From: Lineus longissimus
Lineage: Eukaryota > Nemertea > Pilidiophora > Heteronemertea > Lineidae
Direction of reading: 5' to 3'
Length of the DNA stretch: 64,000 bases
NCBI RefSeq assembly: GCF_910592395.1
Contig: NC_088308.1
Coordinates: 19,917,501-19,981,500, forward strand
The position numbers were made by a program, and so were the translations under genes. Position 1 is the first letter of the stretch, and each line of letters starts with the position of its first letter. Below the pieces are notes generated by a model. That model was not told where the DNA came from. It did no database searches and saw nothing but the letters and a program-made list of their open reading frames with translations. Of this stretch, positions 1 to 13,400 are shown one piece after another.

Positions 1-2373
1 TTAGCTAGATATTAGGAGAGGCCTGATAAGATGAAGGAATGAGAGATAGAAGTGGGGAAGGTCAGTTCCCAGTTGGCCTGTTCTGGTGAAAAACTAGTTG
101 ACCTTCTGATGTCCGAAACTAGAGCTAATACATTAACTTTGTGGTCAATCTGTGGATGAGTTTCCGTTCATAACTAGATTGATGAGTGCCAGTTTCTTGC
201 AAACTAGTTGTGAGGAAGTTAGAGAAATATGAAATACTTAGTCACCCTCATGGGCATTTATCGTTATTGATGAAAATCTTCTGGGTCAGTTAAAGATATA
301 GTTTTGAGCCCAGTCCATAAGTCCATCAGTACCTCAGGTTCAGGTCATTGACATGCATCATGACACATCTGATGCCAGAGCCTTTTGTCAATAAAATCCT
401 CTCGTAAACATCCAGCAAGGTCAGTCTGGAAACCGAGATGTTGTCCTACATCAGGAACAAATACGCTCTTTGTCTCTGCCTATATTATTGTCATAATCGA
501 TTTGCATTGTCTGGATATTGCCCTCTTGGTCACAGATGGCACCTCATGCAGCCAGGGGCAGAAATTGGCTGTCAACCATCATCTTCATGGGACAAAGGTA
601 CTGGCTGCTTTAATCATATTGCTGTCTTAAATCTTCTTGTCTGCTCTTACCCCTGTAAATGTTGACCAGCTGGTAGTTCACTCAGCCAATTGGCTGTCAA
701 CTCTGATATCTGGTTCAAAAGCACTGTTGCGTTTCTATTTGTGGTGAACTGGTGGATCAACTTAGGTACTGTTTGCCATCTATTTGCTGACTTAATGTTA
801 TAACCTGTCAGATTAACATTTCCACTTGGTGTCCTTTCTCAGGAACCAGGCTGAATTTGCTTGACAAACTTCATCAGTTCCTTTATTTGGTTATTGGTGG
901 ATTCTGCTAGACCATACTTTTGTGCAACCCCAGTGTCTTGTGTTCAGAAGGTCTGTTCTCTGCAGAGAAATGAAAAAATGTGTGCTCTCACTCAAAGTTT
1001 GGTAGTGCACATATGAGCCGACCTGACACCAAAGTACATCCTGTCATAAGTCCTCTTAAAAGCTTTTCAAATAACGTTTCTGTCTGTTGAGACTCATTCT
1101 AGTGGGCCACCTTGGAGCCCTGGAAAGTTGGTTCCCATCAATTTGTACTGCATCTCTTTGGAGTGGCCCCATCTCTCATGCATGTTTCATGGCCTGTCCG
1201 CCTGAGTTTTACCATTCTGATGTTTTGAGCGTGGGGCAGTGGTTTGAAGGAGGCTGCGCTCTACTACGCTTGGCTACTTTTAGTAATCTATGAATAGTTC
1301 AAAATTTTTGTTAAATTGATTTTGTGGTGGAAACTAGTGCTGGGGACATGTGCAGTTTATTAATTTAGCCTGGTGTTTATTTATAAATAAATATGTACCC
1401 CATGTCTTTTGTCCTTGAAAAGGCATGACATAAAACTCCCCCCTCCCCCTGCCTCCTGGTATTGGCAGCTGATCCTAGCATACACCTTCAAGTACAGGCA
1501 GTTTCTTGATGTACCGACACTTTGCTGTAATTACAGGGCTTTGCTCTTGTTTCATGACACTTCCCTTATGTAGTTCAACCAATTTCAGTTCAGAAAACCT
1601 GAAGGAAACTTTGCGAAATTCGTTCATTTAAAAAAATTGATTCTGTGGTGTGGACTGCTGGGTTTGATTGATTTCCTGTTAAAAATAAACCATGTGTGTG
1701 CTTATGTTATAGAATTCTGACATGGTACAACTGAACGACACCAATAGTATGCATATCAACAACTTCGGTTTCCATGGAAACCAATTTGAACTTCATTGGA
1801 GTGGATGATGCATATTTATAACGGACATTTTACTTTGATATTTTAAAACTCTTGAAAATATGAAGTATAATCCATTTATGGAAATGAAAATGCTTGTAGC
1901 CTAGCTGCTCGAACATCGCATACGCTTGGGCTCAGCCTCTGAAGGGTGAAGTGGCAACAAGACCGAGAGTGTGAACATGACCCCTGAATCACTGAATCAC
2001 AAGTGCGCCACCCTTTCCTGTCATCTGTAGATTGCATGGAATCCATGATATATGCTGATGATAAGCAGGAAGAACGCAACTAAGAATCCCAATGATTGTG
2101 TTGATGATGTTGAGTTATGTTTCTCCGATACTCAAACTAGGTTCCTATCGATAGCACCTGTTCAAGCATTCTTATTGCTTCAGTCCATCTTAGACAAGAG
2201 AAGTATTCGTTCTGTCTGATAACCTTTAAATGAATGGCGATCCCGTAGGAGTTTGTGGGTTGCATTCTTGGTGAGAGGGAGATAACTGCTCGATAAAACA
2301 TGTGTTTACTCTCAGATCGAGGAACCTTTATCATAAAAGAATGAGATTGCAGACAATTATGATTCGTCTTGAC

Positions 2374-2424
2374 AGAAATAGAGTCCCCAGAAATAGAGTC
2401 CCCACCTTAGAAGTAGAGTCCCCA
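2374..2424. repeat. Short 15-bp tandem repeat
   Basis: The unit AGAAATAGAGTCCCC occurs at 2374-2388 and 2389-2403, and again with one change at 2410-2424 after a 6-base spacer. It lies in an intron and no function is visible. Confidence 0.8.
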
Positions 2425-3451
2425 CGGCACTGGGATTGTGGCTTCCAGCGTCTGGTTATATCTGAACTTCTCCCTGCTACTGCAGCCTCTTCTTCTGTGT
2501 CCTCATTGTACTCTATTGCAGTACTAACAGTCACCACATTATAATGAACGCAAAAATGCTTGATTGCTTGTGATATTCTCATGAGCGAGCATGTGATATT
2601 GGCATGTCAATCCTTTGAGAATGCGATAGTCTGCATACCAAATATGTCGGTCGACATCACGTCTACCATCACATGATTGACAATGTGCATCAGACCCTTC
2701 CACACTCCCAGTTTACAATATTCAATTCCTGGTGCTGCCCAATATCAGCATTGCAAAGTTCTGCACACAGGCCTTCTGATACGCTTCATCACCTGTTGAA
2801 AAAGAAATACCCATAAAGTCAAGCCTTTAGGGTAATTATGCATAAACATGGTAAGGTCAAGCCTCAGGGAATGTGCATCCCGCTGTCACACAAGGCCTTC
2901 TGGTGCATTTGGATGATGTCAAGTGTGTTCCAAGGACACAGTAAGGTCCTTCAGGGAAGATTCGTGTTAAAGCTGTGTTGATTCAAAATCCTCGGATTAG
3001 CTGTACTGCGTGCAAGATGGTAAAGGTTATCAGGCACACTAGGACAAAGACACCAAGGGGAAAATAATGGCATATGGTGAGCCCTTCAGAGAAATTTCTT
3101 GTAGTCCCACTTGTTAAACTAGTAGGCCTATAGATTCAAACCCGTACATCCTGCAACATGTCAAAGGTTTTCAGGTACAGTGACTATGACACTGCAGAAA
3201 TAATGGTATAAGGTTGTCAGGGACTTTCCTAACAGCTACACTATAACCTGGAACAGGAGATTGAAACAGCAATCGTCAAGGCGATTGCACTATGACATCA
3301 TTTGATAGCTAAACGCGTGGGAGTCAAATCACGTACATTAGTGGAGTTGGAGATAAGTACAAACCACTATCTTGTTATTTGATGTGTTCCGTGACACCAT
3401 CATGTATGAAGCCACTCAAATAATGAAATATAACCTGGATTGTTTGTCAAA

Positions 3452-3487
3452 ATATAGATATATATAGATATATATATATATATATAT
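3452..3487. repeat. TA-rich microsatellite
   Basis: An almost pure alternating T/A tract with two interrupting G bases, in the intron upstream of the first CNOT6L exon. It is likely length-polymorphic. Confidence 0.85.
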
Positions 3488-4282
3488 GACACCAGACAGT
3501 TAACTTGTGTATAGCCCTAATGATGGTCTTTGGTTTGTACTCAACATCTTGGTTCAGTTATATGAAATGGTTGAACTTAAAAAGCAAATTTGTTAAAAAA
3601 GGCATTTCGAAAGGTGACAAAAGGACAACTTTCTAATAAAAACATGTCAAAAAAACAAATCAGGAGGTACAATGTAGTAACTTGTTTTGACAACAAAATA
3701 TCAGTTCACGCAAACAGCTGAAACTGACTTTCCTGCACATTTACTAACTTGAAGATAATGAAATCAAAAGGCATGCAAATATTTCCGGGTTCACTGTATT
3801 TTATTGTCATTCCTGAGCAATGTGATGGGCAAGTGGACACACCACATTTGTTCCAATTTCATAATTGCAATGTCACAACCCTTGTCTCAAATAACATAAT
3901 CAGATTGACATGCGTCTCATTGACAAAGTGATGGAAGCGAATTGATTTATTTCCTATTCTTAGCATTGTTGTTGATTTTATTGTTTCATGACAAGAAAAA
4001 CACTGTGAAGCTCCTCTGTTCAGGGTGTGATTACTAAAATTTCCACGGAGTATGAAATATGAGGCCATGTTGAAATATAGCCACCTAAAACGGTAGTATC
4101 GTATTATTAAAAATAGTTTGCCAAATTATCTGCAGCAGTATTGATGGTACAGTCCATGTATTTCTTATTCTAAATCAAGTATTTGTCGTTTTCTTCCCAT
4201 CCATTTCAGCTGAGTGCCAGGTCCTTGGGCCTCCTGTTCCTGCAAGGTTGTCTAATTTCTCGCCTTCCTTGTGTCTTTTCAG

Positions 4283-4440
4283 CGATCTTCACAGTCATGT
4301 GCTACAATGTCCTCTGTGATAAATACTGCACACGCCAACAGTACGGGTATTGTCCAACGTGGGCCTTATCATGGGAGTATCGGAAAAAAGGCATCATCGA
4401 AGAGATCAGGCATTATAGCGCGGACATTATAAGCCTCCAG
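4283..4440 (+). CDS. CNOT6L: CNOT6L exon a (start of nuclease domain)
   Basis: It encodes IFTVMCYNVLCDKY and continues to ADIISLQ, with the conserved metal-site Asn. It follows a polypyrimidine tract and TTTTCAG, and ends CTCCAG|gttagt in phase 0. The exon begins with the last two bases of a split codon. A second acceptor at 4208-4209 would add 24 in-frame codons but in a different phase. The upstream exon needed to decide is not in the window, and I favour the downstream site because homology starts there. Confidence 0.9.
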
Positions 4441-7400
4441 GTTAGTACATAAGGAAAAGAGCTTCTAAGAAAATACTTATGTAAAAATTAAATTGTTTTC
4501 AGTGAAATTTCTTAACTAAAGGACATCCTACATTCATGACCTTTATGGAGAGATGTTATGATTAGAGATGTTATATTGAGCTGAAATCGGCAATTTTGAC
4601 AAGTGTCAACAATCTTGTTAGGGCATAATTTTTTGGAGAATCAAAATAAACAGAATAAGGAGCCAGTTAAAGTTGTTGTGTATAGTCGATCAGCGTGTGT
4701 AATGTTTATGATACTTAGCCACGACAGAACTCTTCACTTTGCCACCGCAAATGATGTTACCATTCGATAGGCAACAATTTTTGTTGTCAGTGGACGGGAT
4801 ATTTAAAACCAATGGTAACCGTTTTTTCGTTGATGAATTTTGTATCAAGTGGGGGAAGTCCACATCCCATTAAACCTTGTCAATATTCCATGCAGAGTCT
4901 GTGTTGTTCGTTGCTGTTGAGCATATTGATCTTCACTTCGCTGTTGACAGTTTTCAATCGCTATTTGTTCTCTGTGCTGATATACTATATACAGTGTCAT
5001 GCTCACGCGTGGACACTATCTCAACCTTTATCAAAATAGAATTGATAAATCTTCTCATTTTTTACCAAAATAGACCTGATCCCTTCTATTCTTGACTATT
5101 AATTCCAGCATCGGGCTTCTTCCTTCCGGGAGGTCAGCCTTTGGAGTCCCAAACCCCATCCTATCCTCTGCTGCTATATTGTCTCCTATAGATTCTGTAA
5201 TTGGTTTTCTCATAATTTGCTTGATAGGATCCAGTTTCTGCCCACAAAAGCATCTCCAGCTGTTCATGTTTTCCCTGGTCTAAACTGGCTTCATGCCACA
5301 AGTGTTTTGACAAAGTTTTGGCTCTAAACAAAGACTAAATCTTGTCCTCAGCAACTTGCCTTCCCTTAAGTGAGGACTTCTATGATTTCTTGTTTTTGAA
5401 CAGATCTTTCCTGGGGCAGGAAATCATCTAAATGACCCTGTGATCATGCGCGACACCCCTCATTGATTTCAGGTCCTGAAAGCCCAGACTTAGTTGCGAT
5501 CACTTGAGAAGCCCCAGCCTAGAGGTACACCACTGGCAACCATGCAAAAGGGCTCAGGTTTGCCTACGGGGAGGGGATGTGGAAAGGAGAGGAATGGGAA
5601 CAGCAATGATATAAAGTTTTAGCCTTTTGTAGATGAGGCTGCCATGAAACTGGGTGATATCATCATGCATTGTGTTAAATCACACTAACTGCATCCCAGG
5701 GGGAGGACCCTTACATCAGACAGACACATTTTCTTTGTTTGAGTATCGTGCAATATACTTGATGGTAAGGAGTGGTTTGACATCATGTCTTGGCTCAATC
5801 CTGAGAAAAACAAACCTTTGTATTTCCATGATGGAAAGTGCACGCATGTAGATAACATTTTTCTCTCAGTCATGATGATGAAGTTGAAGGATCAGAAAGC
5901 TGGCTGTGACTCCCTGTCCTCTTTCATGTTATTATTTTGACTCAGGTCAGTACGTCTGCTCGGGAAAATAATAAACAATGATTGTTGTCGTATTCTTTGA
6001 TGAATATGCGGAAATATTATTGTTTCCTTGATTTCTTTGATCTCTTCCTCGGTGTACATGCAGCCTTTTCATTGTCTGCCTCAACAAACTCTGTTCTTGT
6101 TCGGTGTGCATCGGGATGGTGAGGAGATTAAGATTGTCGTTGTCATGCAAAGTTTTAAAAAACTGGTTAATACTCTGGTCATCATCATCGATCTTCTGTT
6201 GCGACTGACCTTTACGAGCCCAGAAAGTGTAGAATTACGCAGGGGCCGCTCCTAAATTTTTACAGGTTTTCATAATGACCGTTTCTACATCACCTGGTGG
6301 TGGTGTTGGATTCATAAATTTTGTTGTAACGTCCTAATGGTGTCATTCAGTTTTATTTTATAGGACTTGACCAGGTTCAGATGGGAATTGTTGTTTTTAT
6401 CAGTGCATGTCAAAACAATGGGTCCTTTTCAACGTTGCGAATCCCCTATTAAATATTCTAGGATTTCTTTAAGCGCACCGTAAGATGTCCCTTTAATTGG
6501 CAAGTGAATTGTGCTATGAATCGTCCCTGACCTAAATCTCACCTAATGCAACTAAAAATACTGAGACCCAGTCTATCAAATCAATGGAGATCACCGTCCT
6601 CCTGGTCTCGACTCCCCAGGAATCTGATCATAGCCGCCCTCAGTCGAACAAATGCGTGTCCTTCACCCCAGCTCATAAGATCAATAAAAATAAAAAGACT
6701 CCCTCGCCCTCAACTACCATCAGCCAAGTTAACACTATGGTAGCTTGGCACCATCTGCTGGCTGTCCGACATCTTTGCTGGGATCAATCGATAAGGAAAT
6801 CAGTATGTATTCTTTAGTTAAAGCCCTTGGGGCGTCTTTTTTGTTGCATGATTTCAACTCACCAAGGATTTGTTGAAACCTTTGAATAATTGCACACATT
6901 ATTGCCATTGCCCGGGATCAGATGACCTCCATCTCATGCAGTGGATAAAAGATTTATCTGTTTACCCTCGGATGTCTTTTATAGTGATTTGAGCAAATTT
7001 TGTTTGTGTCCTTGGGATATTTCATGTTATTGCCTGGCTGTTATTTTAGCATCCTTCAGCCATAGGAATAGATAAAAATCGACAATGGAGCTTCATCCAA
7101 CCTTGGCATAGTCCACCATCTATTCTTAGGGGTCCTTATGTGTAACCCTTGCTCCACCTCACCACAGAGCGGTCGAAACCAAAGCAAGCGACATCCTGTC
7201 TGGAGTTCTAAAATTTACAATTGTTTACCTCTATAGGATTGATTGGTATGCCATGAGCCAATGTTTGTTCTTGTCGTCCGAAGGACGCTCCATTCAAGCA
7301 TCCATAGTGCACTACAGCCTGACAGCTTGTACATTCTCCACACATATTGGGTACTTCCTTGTCTCACATACTAATGAGAAATGTGACCACTGGGTACATT

Positions 7401-10400
7401 ATCGAATCTCGATGGTTGGCAACAATGTTGTTTTTCTTGGGTTTCAAGGTCGGTTTTCACAATAAGTCTATATTCCATATTAATTATTATGTATAAATCA
7501 ATGCGGACAATAAGGATAGATCCATTATTCTGGTCATAACAGAAAGGATTTTGGTGCTTCTTTCTTGATCATGTAAATAAAGTGACATTCTCTCGCACAC
7601 TTGTTTTTTCAGGGTCCTTGGTTACAAGTTTGCTTGGAGATGTAAAACCAAATCAAGTTCTGATATTATATGCCACTGGGCTATTGGAAGGAGTATGGGA
7701 CTTTTATGATGCAGGCCACCGACTTTCCTTAAGTCGTGATGAGATGTACAACGGCTAACAAAAGTCATTTGATGCCACATCTCTATTAAAACAGTCTGAT
7801 ATTGGAAGGGCTGGGGTAGCAGCAGTAACAATTAGTCCTTGGTTAGATTAGGAGTGGGCAAATTGCTGCTCAGATATAGAGAATAAAGTCCTAATGATCA
7901 TGACACTCTTCTGAGAGCGTATCAGTCTGGATATCCTCTTATCTGGTTGAGATCCAGTTTCCTCCAACATTATGTTACAAATTGCCAGATATTAGCTCCC
8001 GACCTGATCATAACAAAGCTGTTACTAGCCTCATTATAGACCAAGCTGCCTCTGCCCCGTCTTGAGAAAAATGTCAGCACCGGAGCTCTCGCGGGGGCTC
8101 AGAGTCAAAATGACAGGAACCATGCATGGATAATACTCTTGAAATAATTAATGGTCCTTTTCTCTCAATGTGAAATATTGTCATCATCATTAGGCCAAGC
8201 TGTTATGCCCCCTCTTGAAGTTAATGTCAATACCAGGGGGATGTGCCCTTGCGTCAGAATGACCTGAATCATGCGATTACTGTTGAAATTATTGAATCAT
8301 CTTGTCTATAATATGCTTTAATGCCTCTTGTCTATGAATCTGATATATTCTCATCCCAAGGGCACGAAGACTTGGGTCATATTAGCTAAAGGGCCGGTGT
8401 CATCCTATTCAGCGCAGGTTCATATTATTCTTGAACCTACATTAACTGTCGACTGTACTGATCTACGTCTATGCTAGACCTGTAGCTATGGCTGAATGGA
8501 AAGGCTATTGCCATGGCAACGTTACCAGCATCCTAATGCATTCTAGTGCGTTGGTGGCGGTAATTCTGCAACGCACACTCCGATGGGATCTTCTCCCTCA
8601 AGTGTTCCTAATCGCACAATATCAGAATATGTTTTGCACCGGCGTATTTGTCAGTTTTGTTTGTTGATATGTTAAAAACTCTTCCAGCGGAACATCTTTA
8701 GAATTGAATGTGAAAGGGCTACCAGTTGCCTTTCCCCCACTTCATACTTTTGATGACCAGAGTTACCGAGTTGTTGACATCACCGAGGCTTATTTGTTTG
8801 TTGTCGCAGGACCGTGTCAAACAAATGTTTTCTAATTAAAAAGGGCCATTATGTACTTTAACTGGTCACAGTAGCTTGCCTCTTCCTGTAATGTGTTTTG
8901 AAAATTCATCATGCATTTCATCATTTATCAAATACCAGAAAAGGTTTTAGATCATCCTATCAACTATTCATGGATGTTCATTTGGCTGATTTTTTAATGC
9001 AACTAACCCATTAATTGGATTGGATGTTGAAGTTGTTGGAGATATAAACACTGTGAGGTCACTTTAGAAAAATTGAATAAACAGTTCAGGGGTTCACATG
9101 CAAGTATTTGTTCATTTGAGATATAATGAGCTTTTTACTTGTGACATAAGCCTAAAAGTGTATAAAGCCCCTAGTTGTTTTTGTGGCCTTCCATTGATTT
9201 CTGCAAATGGGTGCATTTTCAATGCTAAAACCATTAAGTTTAAGAGTTTTGCACCTCTAAAGTTTGCGCTTGTGCCCCTCTTGGGGAAAATTGCAAAGAT
9301 ATCAAGCTTGCAAAAATGAATTGGTTTACAGTAACTATGTCTTTGACATGACCACTGCACGATGTTGATTTGTTGTCATAGTTTCATCATGAAATGTTAC
9401 CAGCTGTCTCCTAACGGGGGCCACAAAAACTCGATTGATGTGACAACAGTTTCGGTGTCCCATTGCTCCAATTGTTCCTTGCCTGAGAGATCATATCATT
9501 GGATTGTAGTGCGGAGTGTCCTGTTGATTGTTAATGGTGACTTAGTTGCAGCTTTGAATTATGACACCATAAAACATGAATACAGTTGGCAGATGGTTGG
9601 TCGATGCAACCATTATGTGTCTGATTGTTCAATAAAATTGAAAAAAAACCATGCCTTTCCTCTACTGTTAAAAATTATTATTCTGCTGAACAAAGCACTG
9701 TGTTAAATACATTGTGTGATATGTATATTCACATGAATAGGATGTACATACAATCGGAAATTTATAGAATGGAATTATATATTGTATAAAGGGGAGTGGG
9801 TTTATTTTATATCTATGATGCTATTATCGAAAAGCAGTTTAAAAATCCCATTTGCTTGTCAGATATAAAAGAGAGGGATGTTGATAATCCGCAGAGATTG
9901 TTAGAAAATAATTGAATTTCAAAATGTTATGTCTGGCAGATGATGTATGTTACAATATCTGATGTTGGCGGAAAGTTTTCCTTTGAATTCAAGGGTGTTA
10001 TTTGCTTTGTGAATATATTTGCTACATGACCATCACAAATTTCCTACTTGCCAGTGCAGATGATATCACAATTTGTGAAAGTTTGGTGTGTCCTTCCAAT
10101 CCGTCAAGCAGTCCATGATATGGTTTAAACTGTGGCAAAATAGCATCGGAGAACATGATGTTTATGGACCGGTCACATGACGCCATGTGTCAAATGACAT
10201 GCAGAGACTCGTGGTTGTCAATAGCTTTTCGCTGGCAATCATTTTGTGAAGAGATTGACTTTTGTAAACTCAGCTCTTCCATCAAATATAGCCCAAAACT
10301 ATTTTAATAGTCAATGAACAGCAACTACAACATCAAATAAATTATTTATAGTACTGAGCTGATTGATAAATGCATCTGGTAATGTTTTTAGCTTACCATC

Positions 10401-13400
10401 CTGCTGTATTGAATATTCAAAAAAATTAATATCGTTTTATGAAATATTAGCATTGCATTGCTCACTAGTTCTAGGTTTATGAGTCTAAATATCACTGATG
10501 CATCTTTTCAGGATTTTGGCAGTCTTTCTGGTTGGTCTGTATGGAACAATACAGCCATTCAAATCAAAGCCTGCGCCAACTTCTTTAGAACTGCCTATAA
10601 TTTGTCTCTGGCTAACTGGCATTTGATGTTGTGTACTCCCAAAAGGTCACCAAGCTAATCGCTTGAGTTCTGTTTTGCTGGTGTCCTTTCATTATCATGG
10701 GTCTATCCTTCTTTTGTTAATTACATCAAACAAACTAATGCAGTATAGGATCAGGCAAGAGATAATTACATACTCCAGAAATACAGACTTAGTAAGCTTT
10801 TTGCATGAAATATTCATTAACCCCCTACCACCAGATCGGATCTGCCCCTATGTATTATGATTGGGGATTAAGCCTGAGGATTGCATCCGAGTGAGTACTT
10901 TGCCTTGGTGGCAGCAGTAATGGTTAGGCAACCATAACTTATTGGATCAGTGCAAGTGGGAGAGCAGTCAAAAATCACACTTGGATGTGTGCCTTAACCC
11001 TGTGACCTTTGAACCCAAAATATTCTTTATTGATACAATGTCTTTAGTTCCTTTCAGCAATACTTGAAAGTGCTCGAGGAATAAGAGAAGGGCAAAGGTA
11101 TACGATTCTATGTGATGATAAAAAAACATTACCAACGAGTAGTAATCCTTGTCTAATCATCACTCTATGACCTTTCTCTTTACAGGAGGTTGAAACGGAC
11201 CAATTTTATCATTTCTTCCTGCCAGAACTGAAGTCCGACGGTTATGAGGGTGTTTTCGCGCCGAAATCCCGGGCTCGCACAATGAGTGAAAATGAAAGGA
11301 AGCATGTCGACGGTTGTGCTATTTTCTACAGGACATCCAAGTACGTAACTTTGGGCTTTTTAAAGATTTCTCGATGCTTGAGAAGTTTCTCAACAAAATC
11401 CTACAAGTAAAATAATAAGTCATGTCGTGGTTTGCTTTATCATGACGGATTGTTTGCCAGGTGCCAGTCCACTCACCCTCAAAGCTTGATTGATAAAATG
11501 AGTCCCGACAAGGTGTCAACTTCTACCCCGAGAGAGATATGGAAGTATGAAAAAAGAATCTTCTCTAAGAATTAGGTGACTGTCCAAAAATTATCTCTGT
11601 TGAAATCTAGTGTTTTCCCGATGAGTTCCTATTTCTTCCTGTATAAAGATCAGGGTATTATAGGTTTATAAGACGTACACCTGACCCTGCTTGAAATATC
11701 ATATCCAAGTAAACATGATTGGCAGAATTTCCTCAAGACCAAGAAGTACGGACATGTACAGTCTTCAATTGTCTGACGTCTGCTTATGTCACTCTCTCAT
11801 CCTCGTTGCAGGTTTTCTCTGTTGAAAGAACATTTGATGGAGTTCAACCAGATTGCGATGGCGAGTGCCGAAGGGTCCCATGACATGTTGAACAGGGTAA
11901 TGACAAAGGACAACATTGGCCTCGCCGCTCTTTTAGAGACCAAAGAGGGTGTGTTTGAAAATGGTAAGTGACTATTAGGAGAGCAGGCATGTCAGGCTTG
12001 AAATCTTTGGCAACATACCACTCCATCCATGTGGAGTTGTTGTTGGTTTGCGAGATGGGAATTGCTTTGTTTCTGTCTACCGTTGCCACATAGGCCAACA
12101 TTTTTGAAGTGGTGAAACCTTTCGGTTCTTTAAATTAACACCAGGGGCCCTGTAGCCATGGGTGCAAAATAGCAATGGCAGTTCACATCAGACTGCCGCC
12201 TGGAGAGATTCTTGACATTTCGCAGCCAATGATTGTTGGCTCTAAAACTTGATCCTGAACAAGGATTTGGGCTACACATAACATCGATGACATTTTATCT
12301 GTTTCTCAAGTGTGGATTCAATCTAATCTATACTTGGTATCACTGAAAACTGCATGCAAAATTGATGTCATTTTTTTCTCATCTGCCTATTAGTTCATCA
12401 TTAGTGAGTATCCAGTTGAAGTTATCTATTCACTCAATGATCAATTTAAGGTGATTAATCGATGTTATTCTAATACTTGGAAGAATAGCTGGTACATGAA
12501 TATTGGATTGCATCAAAAACTAATGAAGCAGGCATTGAATATCATAATTTTTTTAATCGATTTTTCTCGTATTGTTTCTCATATTGCTGAATGTTATTTT
12601 TGTGCCTGATAAATCATCATTAAAAGCTTCAGTTCCTGATGGTGCAAAAATCAATGAAACAGGCATTGAAAATTGTGATTTTTACAATTGATTCTTCTCA
12701 TATTGCACGCAGAATGGCATTTATGCGCCCAATAAATCGTTATCAAAAGCTTTAATGAATGACTGCTTCGTTGCCAGGTGTACCCCCAGATAATCAAATA
12801 AGGCAGCCGATCCTGGTGGCGACAGCCCATGTTCACTGGGACCCAGAATACAGCGACGTCAAGCTTATACAAACCATGATGCTCATGTCCGATCTGAAGA
12901 ACTTCATCGAAGAAACAACAACCAGTTTGCGTCCAGGCGCTCCGCTCGCCGACTGCAATAGCCTGCCGCTGATTCTGTGTGCTGATCTCAACTCATTACC
13001 AGAATCTGGTGAGTATACTACATCATAAACTAAGTCCATGTTCCGAGGGTGTTGGAGTAGCCTGGTGTGAGGAATCTGACTTGTCATCCAAGCATCATTG
13101 GTTTCATTCTGCACTCTGACACATCTGACTTGGTACACAAAAAGTGAGAAATGTCAGTAGCCAGTGACTGATGGACTCCTTTCTGGCTGAAGCCTGTGTG
13201 ACAAGGAAAATAACCTTATTTAGCTCCCAACCACAATGGCATTGAAGACAAACGCTAACTAGATCATACCCAGAGTGAGATTACCAGAATCTGGCAAAAC
13301 ATAAACACATGTCTGTTTGACTCATTACTAGAATCTCATGAGGGGACAAAAGTTTCCTCTTGGCTTATTCTGTTTCTTTTCCAATTTTATACGTGGTAAC

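Larger units (their letters stand above)
1..4282 (+). other. Intron of CNOT6L, 5' part of window
   Basis: No convincing exon is seen here. The leucine-rich-repeat exons expected for the N-terminal third of CNOT6/CNOT6L are absent, so they must lie left of the window. The stretch holds a short imperfect 15-bp tandem repeat near 2374-2424 and a TA microsatellite near 3452-3487. The open frames here are short, overlap on both strands and show no family resemblance. The intron call is an inference from the split codon at the start of the first recognised exon. Confidence 0.6.

Noticed and set aside
1-1300. Frames resembling a decayed retroelement on the minus strand
   Set aside because: Interrupted by many stops, and no reverse transcriptase, integrase or gag motif could be identified.
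9362-9706. 114-codon frame in the large CNOT6L intron
   Set aside because: AT-rich, hydrophobic filler with no conserved motif or flanking regulatory signals.
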